Positions 26,041 through 35,687 of a DNA stretch of 51,251 nucleotides are shown piece by piece (within the stretch, counting starts at the first letter, position 1; each line of letters opens with the position of its first letter). A program made the translations under genes and the position numbers. The notes beneath the pieces are model-generated. The model was not told the DNA's origin and searched no databases. It worked only from the letters and a program-made list of their open reading frames with translations. Source of the stretch: Planctomycetaceae bacterium (GTDB lineage: Bacteria; Planctomycetota; Planctomycetia; Planctomycetales; Planctomycetaceae); contig JAKFUF010000052.1 of NCBI GenBank assembly GCA_021732845.1, positions 1-51,251 of the forward strand, in the 5' to 3' direction.

Positions 26041-26265
26041 ATGGCCAACGCCAAAGAACTCCGTGAGATGAGCAACGACCAGTTGGGCTTTACGCTCACT
26101 GAAACGAAACAGAAGCTGTTCAAGCTGCGGTTTCAGTCGTCGACCGAGAAGCTGGACGCACCCAGCATGATCCGCAAGAACCGGCGAGAGATCGCGCGGA
26201 TCCTGACGATCCTGCGGCAGCGCGAGATTGCAGCGGCGAAGACTGCTGCTCCCGTCGCGAGCTGA
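26041..26265 (+). CDS. rpmC: 50S ribosomal protein L29
   Basis: 74 residues, two-helix L29 that sits by the tunnel exit next to L23. Typical features are KELREMSNDQLGFTLTETKQ and KLRFQSSTEKLDAPSMIRKN, then RREIARILTILRQRE. The Ala-rich end is a slight extension. It lies 95 bases after rplP and 97 before rpsQ, in standard order. Confidence 0.97.
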   Translation: MANAKELREMSNDQLGFTLTETKQKLFKLRFQSSTEKLDAPSMIRKNRREIARILTILRQREIAAAKTAAPVAS

Positions 26266-26362
26266 GGTACCACCTGAGGTAGCAGTCGACCGAACGTAGC
26301 GATTGTTGAAACCGCATTGAGACCTGCCAACTGGCCGGGAAAAAGAGTCGAGGAAAGAAACG

Positions 26363-26668
26363 ATGCGCAAGCGCCTGACTGGTGAAGTGACCTCCGACAA
26401 AATGTCCAAGACGCGACGTGTGGAAGTCTCGCGCTTCTCAAGGCATCCGAAGTACGGGAAGACCATGAAGGCGCGCACGGTGTGCCACGTCCACGATGAA
26501 GAGAACGCCAGCAAGCTGGGCGACATTGTCGAGATCGAAGAGAGCCGTCCGCTGTCCAAGACCAAGCGCTGGACACTGGTGCAGATCGTTCGCCGACCGG
26601 TTGTGGCGGATGCGGTGGCCGTCGACACACCCGTGGCGGCGGAGCCGGCTCCGACGGCTGGCGCATAA
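26363..26668 (+). CDS. rpsQ: 30S ribosomal protein S17
   Basis: 101 residues: an OB-fold S17 (about residues 1-80) plus an Ala/Pro/Val-rich C-terminal tail of about 20 residues not needed by the fold. The core has LTGEVTSDKMSKTRRVEV, KYGKTMKARTVCHVHDEEN, GDIVEIEESRPLSKTKRW. S17 binds 16S rRNA in the 30S body. AGGAAAG precedes the ATG. Confidence 0.97.
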   Translation: MRKRLTGEVTSDKMSKTRRVEVSRFSRHPKYGKTMKARTVCHVHDEENASKLGDIVEIEESRPLSKTKRWTLVQIVRRPVVADAVAVDTPVAAEPAPTAGA

Positions 26669-26773
26669 GGATCAAGCAAAACCCCAAGCAGCAGATCGGG
26701 GCGACATGCCAGGGCAGCGTGGCTGTTTCAGCGGCGAGATTAGGCAGGCGGACGGAAGTCAGGGGAGCGAATC

Positions 26774-27142
26774 ATGATTCAGATGCAGACGCTGATGGAT
26801 GTGGCCGACAATACCGGTGCGAAGATCGCGTATTGCATCAAGGTTCTCGGTGGCACCAGCCGCCGGACCGCTGGCTTGGGCGACGTGATTGTCGTCAGCA
26901 TCAAGAAGGCCATCCCAGGCGGTGCGGTCAAGGCCGGCGACATTGCCAAGGCAGTGATCGTGCGAACCCGACGGGCCACCCGGCGGGCTGATGGAAGTTA
27001 CGTGCGTTTCGACCGAAACGCCGTCGTGTTGATTGACAACGAAATGAACCCTCGCGGCACACGCATCTTCGGCGCTGTGGCTCGCGAACTCCGTGACAAG
27101 CGATTCATGAAAATCGTCAGTCTGGCGAGCGAGGTGGTGTAG
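26774..27142 (+). CDS. rplN: 50S ribosomal protein L14
   Basis: 122 residues, exact family length. L14 forms intersubunit bridges. The start [17 protein letters not shown], the [15 protein letters not shown] segment, [20 protein letters not shown] and [16 protein letters not shown] are universal. AGGGGAG lies upstream of the ATG. Only 2 bases separate its stop from the rplX start. Confidence 0.99.
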   Translation: MIQMQTLMDVADNTGAKIAYCIKVLGGTSRRTAGLGDVIVVSIKKAIPGGAVKAGDIAKAVIVRTRRATRRADGSYVRFDRNAVVLIDNEMNPRGTRIFGAVARELRDKRFMKIVSLASEVV

Positions 27143-27144
27143 TC

Positions 27145-27501
27145 ATGAAAATCCGCCGTGGCGATATGGTGCAGGTTCTCGTAGGCGATCAGGCCGGCAA
27201 AGAACCGCGTAAGGTTCTGGAAATTGTCCAGGACGGTGAAAAACTGGTGGTTGAAGGCGTCAATCGCGTCTTCAAGCATGTGAAGAAGGGGCACCCCAAG
27301 AGTCCCCAAGGCGGTCGGCTTTCCAAAGAAATGCCGATCAGCATGTCCAACGTGCAACTGTTCTGCCGCGCCTGCAACCGCGGTGTGCGCGTCGGCTTCA
27401 AGTACGCCGAAGATGGGAGCAAGTCCCGGGTGTGCAAGAAATGCGGTGCCGATCTGGGGCGGATCAGCCCACCGCGGCCACGCTATGCGAAAAAGGCGTA
27501 G
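27145..27501 (+). CDS. rplX: 50S ribosomal protein L24 with zinc-ribbon motif
   Basis: 118 residues. L24 is an assembly initiator at the tunnel exit. The KOW motif is MKIRRGDMVQVLVGDQAGKE. The C-terminal half bears CRAC (74-77) and CKKC (97-100), a four-cysteine zinc site absent from the Escherichia coli protein but found sporadically in other phyla. It starts 2 bases after rplN and is likely translationally coupled to it. Confidence 0.98.
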   Translation: MKIRRGDMVQVLVGDQAGKEPRKVLEIVQDGEKLVVEGVNRVFKHVKKGHPKSPQGGRLSKEMPISMSNVQLFCRACNRGVRVGFKYAEDGSKSRVCKKCGADLGRISPPRPRYAKKA

Positions 27502-27603
27502 TTCGCGGGTTTCAGTCGGCAGCCACGTGAGAATGTGAATTCCGCGGACCCGTGATCACGGTTCACCGCAGCAATGTGAGAGACAGCGACAGGATCGGCC
27601 GAC

Positions 27604-28146
27604 ATGGCACGCTTGCAGGAGAAGTTTCAGAACGAGTTGCGACTGAAGCTCGGTGAACAACTGGAGCGCAAAAACCCCCACTCGATTCCGAAGCTGGTGA
27701 AGATCGTCGTCAACATGGGTGTCGGCTCAGCCGTGGCTGACCGCAAGCGGATGGACGAGGCCTCCGGCCACCTGATGCAGATCACTGGCCAGAAGCCACT
27801 GATTACCAAGTCCAAGGCTGCCATCTCGGCGTTTCGGCTGCGTGAGAACATGGACATCGGCTGTAAGGTGACGCTCCGCGGCAAGCGGATGTACGAGTTC
27901 CTTGACCGGCTGATCAGTCTGGCGCTGCCTCGCGTTCGCGACTTCCGTGGCTTGAACTCCAAGGCGTTCGACGGCCACGGCAACTACAGCCTCGGTCTGA
28001 ACGAGCAGATGGTGTTTCCGGAAATCGACGGCGACAAGGTTCAGCACACCCAGGGGATGCATGTGACGCTGGTGACTTCGGCCAACACGAATGCCGAAGG
28101 GCTGGCGCTGCTGAAATGTCTGGGGATGCCGCTGGCCACTGCCTGA
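27604..28146 (+). CDS. rplE: 50S ribosomal protein L5
   Basis: 180 residues, normal length. L5 binds 5S rRNA and contacts P-site tRNA. Conserved features are NPHSIPKLVKIVVNMGVG, GQKPLITKSKAAISAFRLRE, KVTLRGKRMYEFLDRL, RVRDFRGLNSKAFDGHGNYS and the MHVTLVTSANT strand. Spacers of 102 and 141 bases flank it. Confidence 0.99.
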   Translation: MARLQEKFQNELRLKLGEQLERKNPHSIPKLVKIVVNMGVGSAVADRKRMDEASGHLMQITGQKPLITKSKAAISAFRLRENMDIGCKVTLRGKRMYEFLDRLISLALPRVRDFRGLNSKAFDGHGNYSLGLNEQMVFPEIDGDKVQHTQGMHVTLVTSANTNAEGLALLKCLGMPLATA

Positions 28147-28287
28147 AGTCCTGCGGGGCTGTATTTCTGGCGGCCTTTCGCTACAGTACTTCCCCTGTCG
28201 ATGTCAAAACGAGCATCCCACTACAAGCATTTTGCCGTTTACCGGTTGCAGCAACGGTGCTGAGCGGAAAACGCAACAGAGGTCAAG

Positions 28288-28473
28288 ATGGCAAGCAAGG
28301 CGAAGATCGAAAAGGCGAACCGCACGCCAAAATTCAGTTCGCGTCAGGAGCACCGTTGTGCCCTGTGCGGACGTCCGCGGGCGGTCTACCGCAAATTCAC
28401 GCTGTGCCGCATCTGCTTCCGCAACCTGGCGCTGGATGGTTTGATTCCCGGTGTGAAGAAGGCGAGCTGGTAA
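28288..28473 (+). CDS. rpsN: 30S ribosomal protein S14, zinc-binding (type Z)
   Basis: 61 residues, the short zinc-binding form. The four cysteines are C24/C27 (CALC) and C40/C43 (CRIC), followed by [18 protein letters not shown], the universal ending. S14 is in the 30S head. A zinc-free paralogue, made under zinc shortage in some bacteria, is not seen in this window. Its stop is 8 bases before rpsH. Confidence 0.98.
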   Translation: MASKAKIEKANRTPKFSSRQEHRCALCGRPRAVYRKFTLCRICFRNLALDGLIPGVKKASW

Positions 28474-28481
28474 CCCCTATC

Positions 28482-28877
28482 ATGATGACCGACCCGATTG
28501 CTGACATGCTGACCCGGATCCGCAACGCGCTGCGGATCGAACGCCCCTACGTCGACATCCCCATGTCGCTGGAGAAAAAGGGCATTGCCGAAGTGCTGCA
28601 GCGCGAAGGGTACATCTGGGACTTCGAAATCGTTCCCGGAACTCCAGCAGCGCACATCCGCGTCAACCTGAAATACGGTCCCAACGGCGAACGGGTGATC
28701 CAGCTCATTGAGCGGGTCAGCAAGCCTGGGTGCCGCGTGTACAAGAAGAAAGCCGAACTGCCAGAGATTCTGCAGGGGTTGGGGATCACCGTGGTCTCGA
28801 CGAGTCACGGGATCATGAGCGGTCGTGAAGCCAGCACCAAGGGTGTCGGCGGAGAGATCCTCGCCAAGGTCTGGTAG
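28482..28877 (+). CDS. rpsH: 30S ribosomal protein S8
   Basis: 131 residues, normal length. S8 binds the central domain of 16S rRNA and, in enterobacteria, represses the spc operon. The start MMTDPIADMLTRIRNAL and the C-terminal STSHGIMSGREASTKGVGGE are diagnostic. The open frame reaches far upstream through rpsN, but that part lacks family similarity. With only 8 bases to rpsN and no clear ribosome site, coupling to rpsN translation is likely. Confidence 0.98.
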   Translation: MMTDPIADMLTRIRNALRIERPYVDIPMSLEKKGIAEVLQREGYIWDFEIVPGTPAAHIRVNLKYGPNGERVIQLIERVSKPGCRVYKKKAELPEILQGLGITVVSTSHGIMSGREASTKGVGGEILAKVW

Positions 28878-29009
28878 GGTGGTCTCGCCGATCAGCAGAA
28901 CACCTCAAGAAGTTTGCCGGAAAGACCACGCAGCGGGCAGTCCCCGGCGGGTCGTCAGAATTCAAAACGCCGCGTCCACACGCCGCCGCCGGTTTCGGAA
29001 TCACGCACT

Positions 29010-29561
29010 ATGTCAAGAATCGGTAAAAAACCCGTTGTCATTCCTGATGGAGTGACCGTTCAGGTTGCCGAGCAGCTTGTGACGATCAAGGGAAAGCACG
29101 GCGAGCTGAAGCTGGAAGCCCATCCGGCCATCACCGTCACCCACGATGCCGCCGGCAAGCAACTCGTCGTCACCCGTCCCAATGACGAACGCCAGAACCG
29201 GGCTCTGCACGGTCTGACCCGCGCTCTGCTGAACAACATGGTCGCCGGAGTCGTGCAACCGTTTGAACGCAAGTTGGAGATCCAGGGCGTCGGTTATGGC
29301 GCACAGATCAAGGGCAAGACGATCGAGCTGACGGTGGGTTTCGCCAACACGATTGTTTTGCCGATTCCCGGCAGCGTGACCTGCAAACTCCCGGACTCGA
29401 CGCATATTCAATTGTCCAGCGTGGACAAGCAGGCCGTGGGGCAGTTCGCGGCCAGCATCCGCAGTGTTCGGCCACCAGAACCATACAAGGGCAAGGGGAT
29501 CCGCTATGAAGGCGAGCGGGTCCGCCGCAAGGCCGGCAAGGCGTTTGCCGGTGGTGGTTGA
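29010..29561 (+). CDS. rplF: 50S ribosomal protein L6
   Basis: 183 residues, near the usual 177. L6 lies near the sarcin-ricin loop where translation GTPases bind. The start MSRIGKKPVVIPDGV, the middle RALHGLTRALLNNMVAGV and the ending RSVRPPEPYKGKGIRYEGE are typical. The open frame extends 32 codons upstream without family similarity. A spacer of 146 bases follows before rplR. Confidence 0.98.
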   Translation: MSRIGKKPVVIPDGVTVQVAEQLVTIKGKHGELKLEAHPAITVTHDAAGKQLVVTRPNDERQNRALHGLTRALLNNMVAGVVQPFERKLEIQGVGYGAQIKGKTIELTVGFANTIVLPIPGSVTCKLPDSTHIQLSSVDKQAVGQFAASIRSVRPPEPYKGKGIRYEGERVRRKAGKAFAGGG

Positions 29562-29707
29562 TCTGGCGCCGGTTAATCGGGCACCGGTTGGTTGGTGTGA
29601 CAGGCTGCGGGACGATCCACAGCCACTGGAAGCCAATGAAAATCTGAAACCAGTCGCCGAACGCAGCCTCTGCCGAGCCGACAGCACTCATCCAGAAGCG
29701 TGGGATC

Positions 29708-30076
29708 ATGAAACTCCTCAGCAAAATCGCCAAACAACGCCGGAACCGGGCGTATCGCGTTCGCAACAAGATCCGTGGCACAACCACGCGGCCTCGGCTC
29801 ACTGTGTTCCGCAGCAACAAGCATATTTACGCCCAGATCATCAACGACCAGACCGGGATGACCCTCGTTTCCGCGAGTACCGCCGAGAAGGCGGTCTGTT
29901 CAGCGGACGAAAACGGCGGTAATGTTGCATCGGCTACGAAAGTCGGCAAGATTCTGGCAGAGCGGGCGAAGGAAAAAGGAATCGTGGACATCGCCTTCGA
30001 TCGCGGGTCCTACCGTTACCACGGTCGGATCGCGGCCCTGGCCAATGCGGCCCGGGCCGAGGGTTTGAATTTCTAA
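29708..30076 (+). CDS. rplR: 50S ribosomal protein L18
   Basis: 122 residues, normal length. L18 binds 5S rRNA with L5 and L25. Features are the basic start [39 protein letters not shown], the [13 protein letters not shown] helix and [20 protein letters not shown] with the ARAEGLNF end. Standard order between rplF and rpsE. Confidence 0.98.
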   Translation: MKLLSKIAKQRRNRAYRVRNKIRGTTTRPRLTVFRSNKHIYAQIINDQTGMTLVSASTAEKAVCSADENGGNVASATKVGKILAERAKEKGIVDIAFDRGSYRYHGRIAALANAARAEGLNF

Positions 30077-30224
30077 CAAGCGGCATCTGTGAAGCGACCA
30101 GCAGACACTCAGCGATCGCGCAGTCTCATCCACCCAGTTTTTCAGGGGTCTGAGGCGGGCCGGCTCAAACGTTGAGACAGCAATTTCAATCCAAGCCGGG
30201 CGATCACTCACCAGGGAGCAAGTT

Positions 30225-30713
30225 GTGGCAGGCGAACAAAGGCAGGAAGGGGAACGCTCCAACGAGAAGGTCGTCCAGATCCGTCGCTGTGCATGCGTGG
30301 TCAAGGGCGGTCGTCGATTCAGCTTCACGGCCTTGGTGGTGCTGGGCGACCAGCGCGGCAAGGTTGGTTGGGGATATGGCAAAGCGACAGAAGTTCCGCA
30401 AGCGGTGGAAAAGGCCGTCAAGGGAACGAACCGCAAGGCGCTTTCGTTGAAGCTGGACGGAACAACGATCTCGCACTCGGTCTCCGGCCGGTATGGTGCT
30501 GCTCAGGTGGTGCTCATCCCCGCTTTGCCAGGCACGGGTGTAATTGCAGGAAACACGGTCCGCGCCATTCTTGAACAGGCCGGCATCAAGGATATTTTGT
30601 CGAAGAGCCGCGGCTCGACGAACCCCATGAACCTGGTGCGGGCGACGATGGACGCCCTCAGCAAGTTGCGGAGTCGTGACGAGATCGCCCGTCTTCGGGG
30701 AGTTACGCTCTAA
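30225..30713 (+). CDS. rpsE: 30S ribosomal protein S5
   Basis: 162 residues, normal length. S5 helps decoding accuracy and mRNA unwinding. It opens with the double-stranded-RNA-like domain VVQIRRCACVVKGGRRFSF and GKVGWGYGKATEVPQAVEKA, and later has PALPGTGVIAGNTVRAILEQ and SRGSTNPMNLVRATMDAL. The start is GTG with GGGAG 7 bases upstream. Its TAA overlaps the ATG of rplO (TAATG), leaving no room for rpmD, which is usually between them. Confidence 0.99.
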   Translation: MAGEQRQEGERSNEKVVQIRRCACVVKGGRRFSFTALVVLGDQRGKVGWGYGKATEVPQAVEKAVKGTNRKALSLKLDGTTISHSVSGRYGAAQVVLIPALPGTGVIAGNTVRAILEQAGIKDILSKSRGSTNPMNLVRATMDALSKLRSRDEIARLRGVTL

Positions 30714-31162
30714 TGATTCTCAATGAAGTCCACCAGGGCATTCTGAAGCGGAAGAACCGCAAACGCGTGGGCCGCGGTGTTGGCTCAGGTCACGGCGAGA
30801 CCTCCGGTCGCGGTGTCAAGGGGCACTCCAGCCGCTCAGGTCACTCGTTCCGGATGGCGCATGAAGGCGGCCAGAAGCCATTGGCCCGGCGCGTCGCCAA
30901 GAGCGGCTTCAACAACAAGTTTCATGCCGCCAAAGTGCTGATCATCAACGTCGACGCGCTCAATGCGTTCGAGGACGGCACGGTGATCGAGCTGGACACC
31001 TACAAGCTGGCGGGTCTGGCGAATGGCGTGTTCGACGAGATCAAGATTCTAGGCAACGGCACCCTGGAACGGAAGCTCACGGTCAAGGCCAACCGCTTCT
31101 CCCAGTCGGCTCTCGACAAGATCGTGGCTGCCGGCGGGACTGCAGAAGTTGTCCACGCATAG
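30713..31162 (+). CDS. rplO: 50S ribosomal protein L15
   Basis: 149 residues, normal length. L15 is a late assembly protein with a long Gly-rich N-terminal extension: KNRKRVGRGVGSGHGETSGR, followed by KGHSSRSGHSFRMAHEGGQ, then the globular part with LINVDALNAFEDGTVIELD. The start overlaps the rpsE stop by one base, so translation is coupled. Confidence 0.98.
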   Translation: MILNEVHQGILKRKNRKRVGRGVGSGHGETSGRGVKGHSSRSGHSFRMAHEGGQKPLARRVAKSGFNNKFHAAKVLIINVDALNAFEDGTVIELDTYKLAGLANGVFDEIKILGNGTLERKLTVKANRFSQSALDKIVAAGGTAEVVHA

Positions 31163-31327
31163 GGACTGGCGGTTCGTGCCGATATTCGCCCGTCTGCGCC
31201 TCACAAAGAAATCACAAGTCCCAACGCCGACAACAGGCAGGGCTGCCTGTCCGGGATCAGAATGTGCGTCATGCACGTCCGGATCGCTCCGCGTGAATTT
31301 CCGGGCTCCCATGGTTGAGGAACGGCA

Positions 31328-32680
31328 ATGCTGACCAAACTGCTGGTCGTTTTCAGAATTCCCGAATTGCGGCAGAAGATTTTTCTGACCCTGGCGCTGC
31401 TGCTGGTCTACCGTCTCGGATTTTTCATCCCCCTCCCGATGATCAATCAGGAGGCGCTGAAAAAGCAGTTCGAAGATATGGCCAAGGAAGAAGGCGGTCT
31501 GGGGCAGATGCTCAAGATCGTTCAGACCTTCTCGGCTTCCGACTTCGGCATGAGCACGATCTTCGGGTTAGGGATCATGCCGTACATTTCGGCTTCGATC
31601 ATTCTGCAGCTCTTGACGACGGTTTATCCTCCGCTGGAGAAGCTCTCCAAGGAGGGTGAAACCGGGCGGAAGAAGATCAACGAATACACTCGCTACGCCA
31701 CCGTGGTGCTGTGCTTCTTCCAAAGTTACGCCTGGATTTCGTCGCTGGCCAGCGGCGCTATTACTGGCCAGGGGCTGCTGCTGTCCGGGTGGACCGGGTT
31801 TTACCCGATCTTTATCGCCGCGATGACAATGACTGCCGGAACAGTCCTGCTGATGTGGATCGGCGAACAGATCGACGAGTACGGCATCGGCAATGGCATC
31901 AGCTTGTTGATCATGTCGGGCATTCTCGCCCGGATGCCCAACGCCCTGTATCAATTGCTGGAACCTTACAAGAATGGGATCACCCTCGGCGGCAAAGACA
32001 ACGGCATTGAGAAGCTCGTCGTGCTGGCGGTGCTGTTTGTGCTGGTGATCGTGGGGGTGATTTTCATCACCCAGGGGCAGCGCAAGATTCTCACGCAAAG
32101 TGCAAAGCATGTCCGTGGCCGCCGGGTATGGGGCGGGCAGAAGCAGTATCTGCCGCTGCGGCTGAACCAATCGGGCGTGATGCCAATTATCTTCGCGTCC
32201 AGCCTGCTGATGATTCCGGGATTTCTGCTGAAATACATCGGGAACAGCACGGGAGTCCTCTGGGTTCAAAATTTGGCGGATGCGTTCGGAGTGGAGCGCG
32301 GATTTCTGTACAACGTGAGCTACGTGGCGCTGATCTACTTCTTCTGCTACTTCTGGACGGCAATCAGCTTCAACCCGAAGGACATGGCGAACAATCTGCG
32401 CGACTATGGGAGCTTCATCCCCGGACACCGGCCGGGCAAGCGAACTGCTGAGTATCTGGAAAAGGTGATGGTTCGGATCACGTATGTCGGGGCCGCCTTC
32501 CTCGCCATCGTGGCCGTGATTCCGCAGGTCGTTTCCAGCGTGCTGGGTGTGGATGTGTTTGTCGCCAGCTTCTTTGGCGGCACGGGACTGTTGATTGTCG
32601 TGTCGGTGGGGCTGGACTTGATCCAGAAAATCGACAGTCACCTGGTGATGCGGAACTACAGCGGATTGCTTGAGGCATGA
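31328..32680 (+). CDS. secY: Preprotein translocase channel subunit SecY
   Basis: 450 residues with ten membrane segments. SecY forms the channel for unfolded proteins in the inner membrane. Features are [20 protein letters not shown] (helix 1), the plug/helix 2 [21 protein letters not shown]-equivalent [37 protein letters not shown], and the C-terminal [19 protein letters not shown] loop that contacts SecA. It is 165 bases after rplO and 25 before map. Together with the Tat genes this supports the many exported proteins of the window. Confidence 0.99.
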   Translation: MLTKLLVVFRIPELRQKIFLTLALLLVYRLGFFIPLPMINQEALKKQFEDMAKEEGGLGQMLKIVQTFSASDFGMSTIFGLGIMPYISASIILQLLTTVYPPLEKLSKEGETGRKKINEYTRYATVVLCFFQSYAWISSLASGAITGQGLLLSGWTGFYPIFIAAMTMTAGTVLLMWIGEQIDEYGIGNGISLLIMSGILARMPNALYQLLEPYKNGITLGGKDNGIEKLVVLAVLFVLVIVGVIFITQGQRKILTQSAKHVRGRRVWGGQKQYLPLRLNQSGVMPIIFASSLLMIPGFLLKYIGNSTGVLWVQNLADAFGVERGFLYNVSYVALIYFFCYFWTAISFNPKDMANNLRDYGSFIPGHRPGKRTAEYLEKVMVRITYVGAAFLAIVAVIPQVVSSVLGVDVFVASFFGGTGLLIVVSVGLDLIQKIDSHLVMRNYSGLLEA

Positions 32681-32705
32681 TCCGGTTGCCAACAGGGAGG
32701 CCAGG

Positions 32706-33479
32706 GTGATCGTTCTCAAGCGCCCCAAAGAAATTGAGCAGATGCGGGCCGCTGGGCGGTTGGTGGCCGAAGCGCATCGATTGGTCAAGCAAATGGTGGC
32801 TCCCGGCGTGAGCACACTGGAGATTGACCAGGAAGTCGAAGCGTTGTTCGAGAAGCACGGTGCGACCCCGCTGTTCAAAGGCTACCCGGGCAAAGTTCCT
32901 TTTCCAGCAGTCTGCTGCATCTCCGTGAACGAGCAGGTGGTGCATGGAATCCCTGGGAATCGCAAACTGATTGCCGGCGATCTGCTGAAGGTTGACACGG
33001 GGTGCCGGTTGGAGGGTTGGTGCGGGGACTCCGCATGGAGCTACGCGGTCGGCGAGATTGATCCAGTCAAGAAGAAGCTGATGCAGATTGGCGAAGAGAA
33101 CCTGATGCTGGCCATTCGGTCATTGGCAACGGCGAGGAGTTGGTCAGACGTGGCTCGGGCCATGCAGACGCATGTCCGGGAGGCCGGATTCAGTGTCGTC
33201 GAGCAGTTCGTCGGCCACGGGATTGGCCGTGAGATGCATGAAGAGCCACAGGTGCCCAATTTTGTCAGTCAAGAAATGGCCAAGCACGATTTTCGATTGA
33301 CGCCGGGGATCGTCCTGGCCATCGAGCCGATGGTGAATGCCGGGAAGAAGGAAGTCCGGGTGCTGAACGACCACTGGACAGTTGAGACAAAGGATAAGAA
33401 GCCCAGCGTGCATTTCGAACATACGGTCGCCATTACCGAGAATGGGCCGTTGATTCTGACAACGCTGGACGCACAGTGA
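32706..33479 (+). CDS. map: Type I methionine aminopeptidase
   Basis: 257 residues from a GTG with GGGAGG 5 bases upstream. The enzyme removes the initiator methionine. The pita-bread fold is seen in order: [20 protein letters not shown], the [10 protein letters not shown] segment with the substrate-binding His, the [18 protein letters not shown] metal ligands (two Asp), [17 protein letters not shown] with the third metal ligand His, and IEPMVN and EHTVAIT with the two metal-binding Glu. It is the last gene before a candidate promoter for rpmJ. adk, often between secY and map, is absent. Confidence 0.98.
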   Translation: MIVLKRPKEIEQMRAAGRLVAEAHRLVKQMVAPGVSTLEIDQEVEALFEKHGATPLFKGYPGKVPFPAVCCISVNEQVVHGIPGNRKLIAGDLLKVDTGCRLEGWCGDSAWSYAVGEIDPVKKKLMQIGEENLMLAIRSLATARSWSDVARAMQTHVREAGFSVVEQFVGHGIGREMHEEPQVPNFVSQEMAKHDFRLTPGIVLAIEPMVNAGKKEVRVLNDHWTVETKDKKPSVHFEHTVAITENGPLILTTLDAQ

Positions 33480-33560
33480 GGTTGGTGGGTTGTGTGGGGA
33501 AGTTACTGCCCCCACGAAGACTGCCAAAAACAACAAATCTGGAAATGGCACGCGAGTCAC

Positions 33561-33590
33561 TTGCTGATTCGCGTGTTCTGTGATTATACT
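33561..33590 (+). promoter_or_regulatory. Candidate promoter for the rpmJ-rpsM-rpoA (alpha) operon
   Basis: TTGCTG (33561-33566) and TATACT (33585-33590, 5 of 6 matches to TATAAT) are 18 bases apart in the 220-base gap between map and rpmJ. A weak GTGGGG/CCCCAC hairpin (33494-33514) precedes it. The -35 box is only 3 of 6. Confidence 0.5.
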
Positions 33591-33699
33591 ACTCAATCCG
33601 CTTTTCGGAGATTTTGTCCCCCAGTCGACCTGACGGCATTTGAGCTGTCACTTTGGGCGGAAAACTTCAGCGGATACAGCGACGGGAACAGGCCGAACC

Positions 33700-33816
33700 A
33701 TGAAGATTCGATCCAGTGTGAAACGCATCTGTGAAGGATGCAAGATGGTCCGACGCAAGGGGCGGGTCTATGTCATCTGCTCGTTGAACCCGCGTCACAA
33801 ACAGCGTCAGGGTTGA
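33700..33816 (+). CDS. rpmJ: 50S ribosomal protein L36
   Basis: 38 residues ([20 protein letters not shown] through RHKQRQG). The zinc ligands C11, C14, C27 and H33 of the C-type L36 are all present. L36 stabilises the 23S rRNA core. It is in its usual place before rpsM. infA, which often precedes it, is missing: nothing similar to IF-1 is found in the 220 bases upstream. Confidence 0.97.
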   Translation: MKIRSSVKRICEGCKMVRRKGRVYVICSLNPRHKQRQG

Positions 33817-33957
33817 TTGAAGCACTTCGCCCAAGCCGGCGAATCTTTGTGCGGCATGGGTGCGGTCGGGTCGATCAGTCGGGTGCGGTTCGGTTGAACA
33901 ATCTCGTCGAAGCAGTTGAGCGGACTTGATCCGCTCATCATTTTGGAGCACTGGTAC

Positions 33958-34341
33958 ATGCCGCGTATTACAGGTGTCGACATTCCGGCCGGCAAGCCGA
34001 CCTACATTTCCCTCACCTATCTCTATGGTGTGGGGCGGTCGCGGGCGATCGAAATCTGTCGGCAGTTGAATATCGACCTGCAGCGTCGGGCGTCCGAGTT
34101 GTCTGACGACGAGGTGGCGCGGATCGCCAATCTGCTGGACAAGGATTTTTTGGTCGAGGGCCAGTTGCGCCGCAAGATTCAGCAGGATATCGCGCGGTTG
34201 CGCGACATCGGCTGCTACCGGGGTCTGCGGCATCGCCGTGGCTTGCCGGTCCGCGGTCAGCGGACCCGCACGAATGCCCGCACCCGCAAGGGTGTTCGCA
34301 AGACGGTCGCCGGCAAGAAGGGTGTCAAGGAAATGCGCTGA
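33958..34341 (+). CDS. rpsM: 30S ribosomal protein S13
   Basis: 127 residues. S13 contacts the 50S subunit and P-site tRNA. The start MPRITGVDIPAGKP fixes the ATG at 33958; 14 upstream codons of the open frame are not conserved. YLYGVGRSRAIEICRQL, the DIGCYRGLRHRRGLPVRGQR stretch and TRTNARTRKGVRKTVAGKK are diagnostic. Confidence 0.98.
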   Translation: MPRITGVDIPAGKPTYISLTYLYGVGRSRAIEICRQLNIDLQRRASELSDDEVARIANLLDKDFLVEGQLRRKIQQDIARLRDIGCYRGLRHRRGLPVRGQRTRTNARTRKGVRKTVAGKKGVKEMR

Positions 34342-34443
34342 TCGGCGCGGCGTGGCTTCGTGCCTCGCCGGTGCTGCTTTGGTGAATCGCTGCGTCGTAA
34401 AATTCAGAGTGGCTCAGGCAATTGAGAATCGAGAGGGTGAAGC

Positions 34444-34824
34444 GTGGGCAAGGCTGGTCGTCGTAAGGTTCGCCGCAATGTGACGCGTGCTGTCGCGCAC
34501 ATCAAGGCGACATTCAACAACACCACGGTCACCATCACGGACGTCAATGGCGACGTGTTGTGCTGGGCGACTGCCGGTTCGAGCGGCTTCAAGGGCAGCC
34601 GCAAGAGCACTCCGTTCGCTGCTCAGCGGGCGGCGGAGACTTGTGCCGAGCGGGCTTCCAAGTTTGGTGTCAAGGAGCTGGAAATCAAGGTCAAGGGGCC
34701 AGGCTCGGGGCGCGAAAGCGCCATTACGGGTCTGCAGACTTCCGGCCTGTCCATCAAGGCGATTGAAGATGTGACGCCGCTGCCGCACAACGGCTGCCGG
34801 CCTCCCAAGCGTCGCCGCGTTTAA
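34444..34824 (+). CDS. rpsK: 30S ribosomal protein S11
   Basis: 126 residues. S11 forms the platform near the Shine-Dalgarno helix. Features are [37 protein letters not shown] and [11 protein letters not shown]. The start is GTG preceded by GAGAGG at about 8 bases. Standard order between rpsM and rpsD. Confidence 0.98.
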   Translation: MGKAGRRKVRRNVTRAVAHIKATFNNTTVTITDVNGDVLCWATAGSSGFKGSRKSTPFAAQRAAETCAERASKFGVKELEIKVKGPGSGRESAITGLQTSGLSIKAIEDVTPLPHNGCRPPKRRRV

Positions 34825-34922
34825 TGGAACGCAGTCGCCGCGTCGAGTTGAGTGCCGTCGAGAGCTGTCCGGAGTCGGTCGCGTCTTCATCGTCAGTGTG
34901 AAAACAAGAGGTCGGAAGTATC

Positions 34923-35549
34923 ATGGGACGTTACACGGGTCCGGTTTGCCGGTTGTGCCGCCGCGAAGGTGTCAAGCTGTTTCTGAAAAGCCTGCGGTGC
35001 GATTCACCGAAGTGCGCGATTGAGAAGCGGGATCAACCGCCGGGCATGCACACGGTCAAGCGCCGCAAGGCCACGGATTATGGCACCCGGCTCCGTGAGA
35101 AGCAGAAGGTCAAGCGGTTCTACGGCGTGTACGAGAAGCAGTTTCGCCGGTACATGGACATCGCCGGACGTTCCAAGGGCAACACCGGCAGCACGCTGAT
35201 GAGCCTTTTGGAGCGACGTTTGGACAACATCGTCCATCGCTTGGGCTTCGCCGGCTCGCGCCGTGCGTCGCGTCAGCTCGTCGGTCACGGCCACATCCGT
35301 GTCAATGGCGGCAAGGTGACGATCCCCAGCTATCAGGTGAAGGCCAACGACGTGATTACCGTCAAGTCCCGGCCACGCAGCCTGGGTTATGTCAGAAATT
35401 CGCTGGAATCTTTCCATGGGCGGGTGCCTGACTTCCTGAGTCTGGTGACTGGCGAGAACCCTGAGGGACGGGTGCTGCGGTTGCCGAGCATCGAAGATGC
35501 TTCGATTCCAGTCCAGCCTGCGTTGATCATCGAATTCATGTCGCGTTGA
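34923..35549 (+). CDS. rpsD: 30S ribosomal protein S4, zinc-binding form
   Basis: 208 residues. S4 nucleates 30S body assembly and holds the mRNA entry site. It starts MGRYTGPVCRLCRREG with cysteines C9, C12, C26 and C31, the C+ zinc form. The S4 RNA-binding domain has RLDNIVHRLGFAGSRRASRQ and GHIRVNGGKVTIPSYQVKA. In several bacteria S4 represses the alpha operon; no leader structure can be assigned here. Confidence 0.98.
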   Translation: MGRYTGPVCRLCRREGVKLFLKSLRCDSPKCAIEKRDQPPGMHTVKRRKATDYGTRLREKQKVKRFYGVYEKQFRRYMDIAGRSKGNTGSTLMSLLERRLDNIVHRLGFAGSRRASRQLVGHGHIRVNGGKVTIPSYQVKANDVITVKSRPRSLGYVRNSLESFHGRVPDFLSLVTGENPEGRVLRLPSIEDASIPVQPALIIEFMSR

Positions 35550-35687
35550 TGCAGGGTGGCAGTTGAAGATTGTGAAACCACTGGTTTCACGCACGGAAAC
35601 ACGAAGCAGGGGGCACGCAAAGCGCGTGTCGGTTTGCGTTGGCAGAGTGATTGGCCTGTTGACGCCTTCGGTATCGGAGATCTCAAG

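Noticed and set aside
28116-28481. 122-codon N-terminal extension of rpsH
   Set aside because: Runs through the rpsN gene in another frame and has no S8 similarity; MMTDPIADML at 28482 is the family start.
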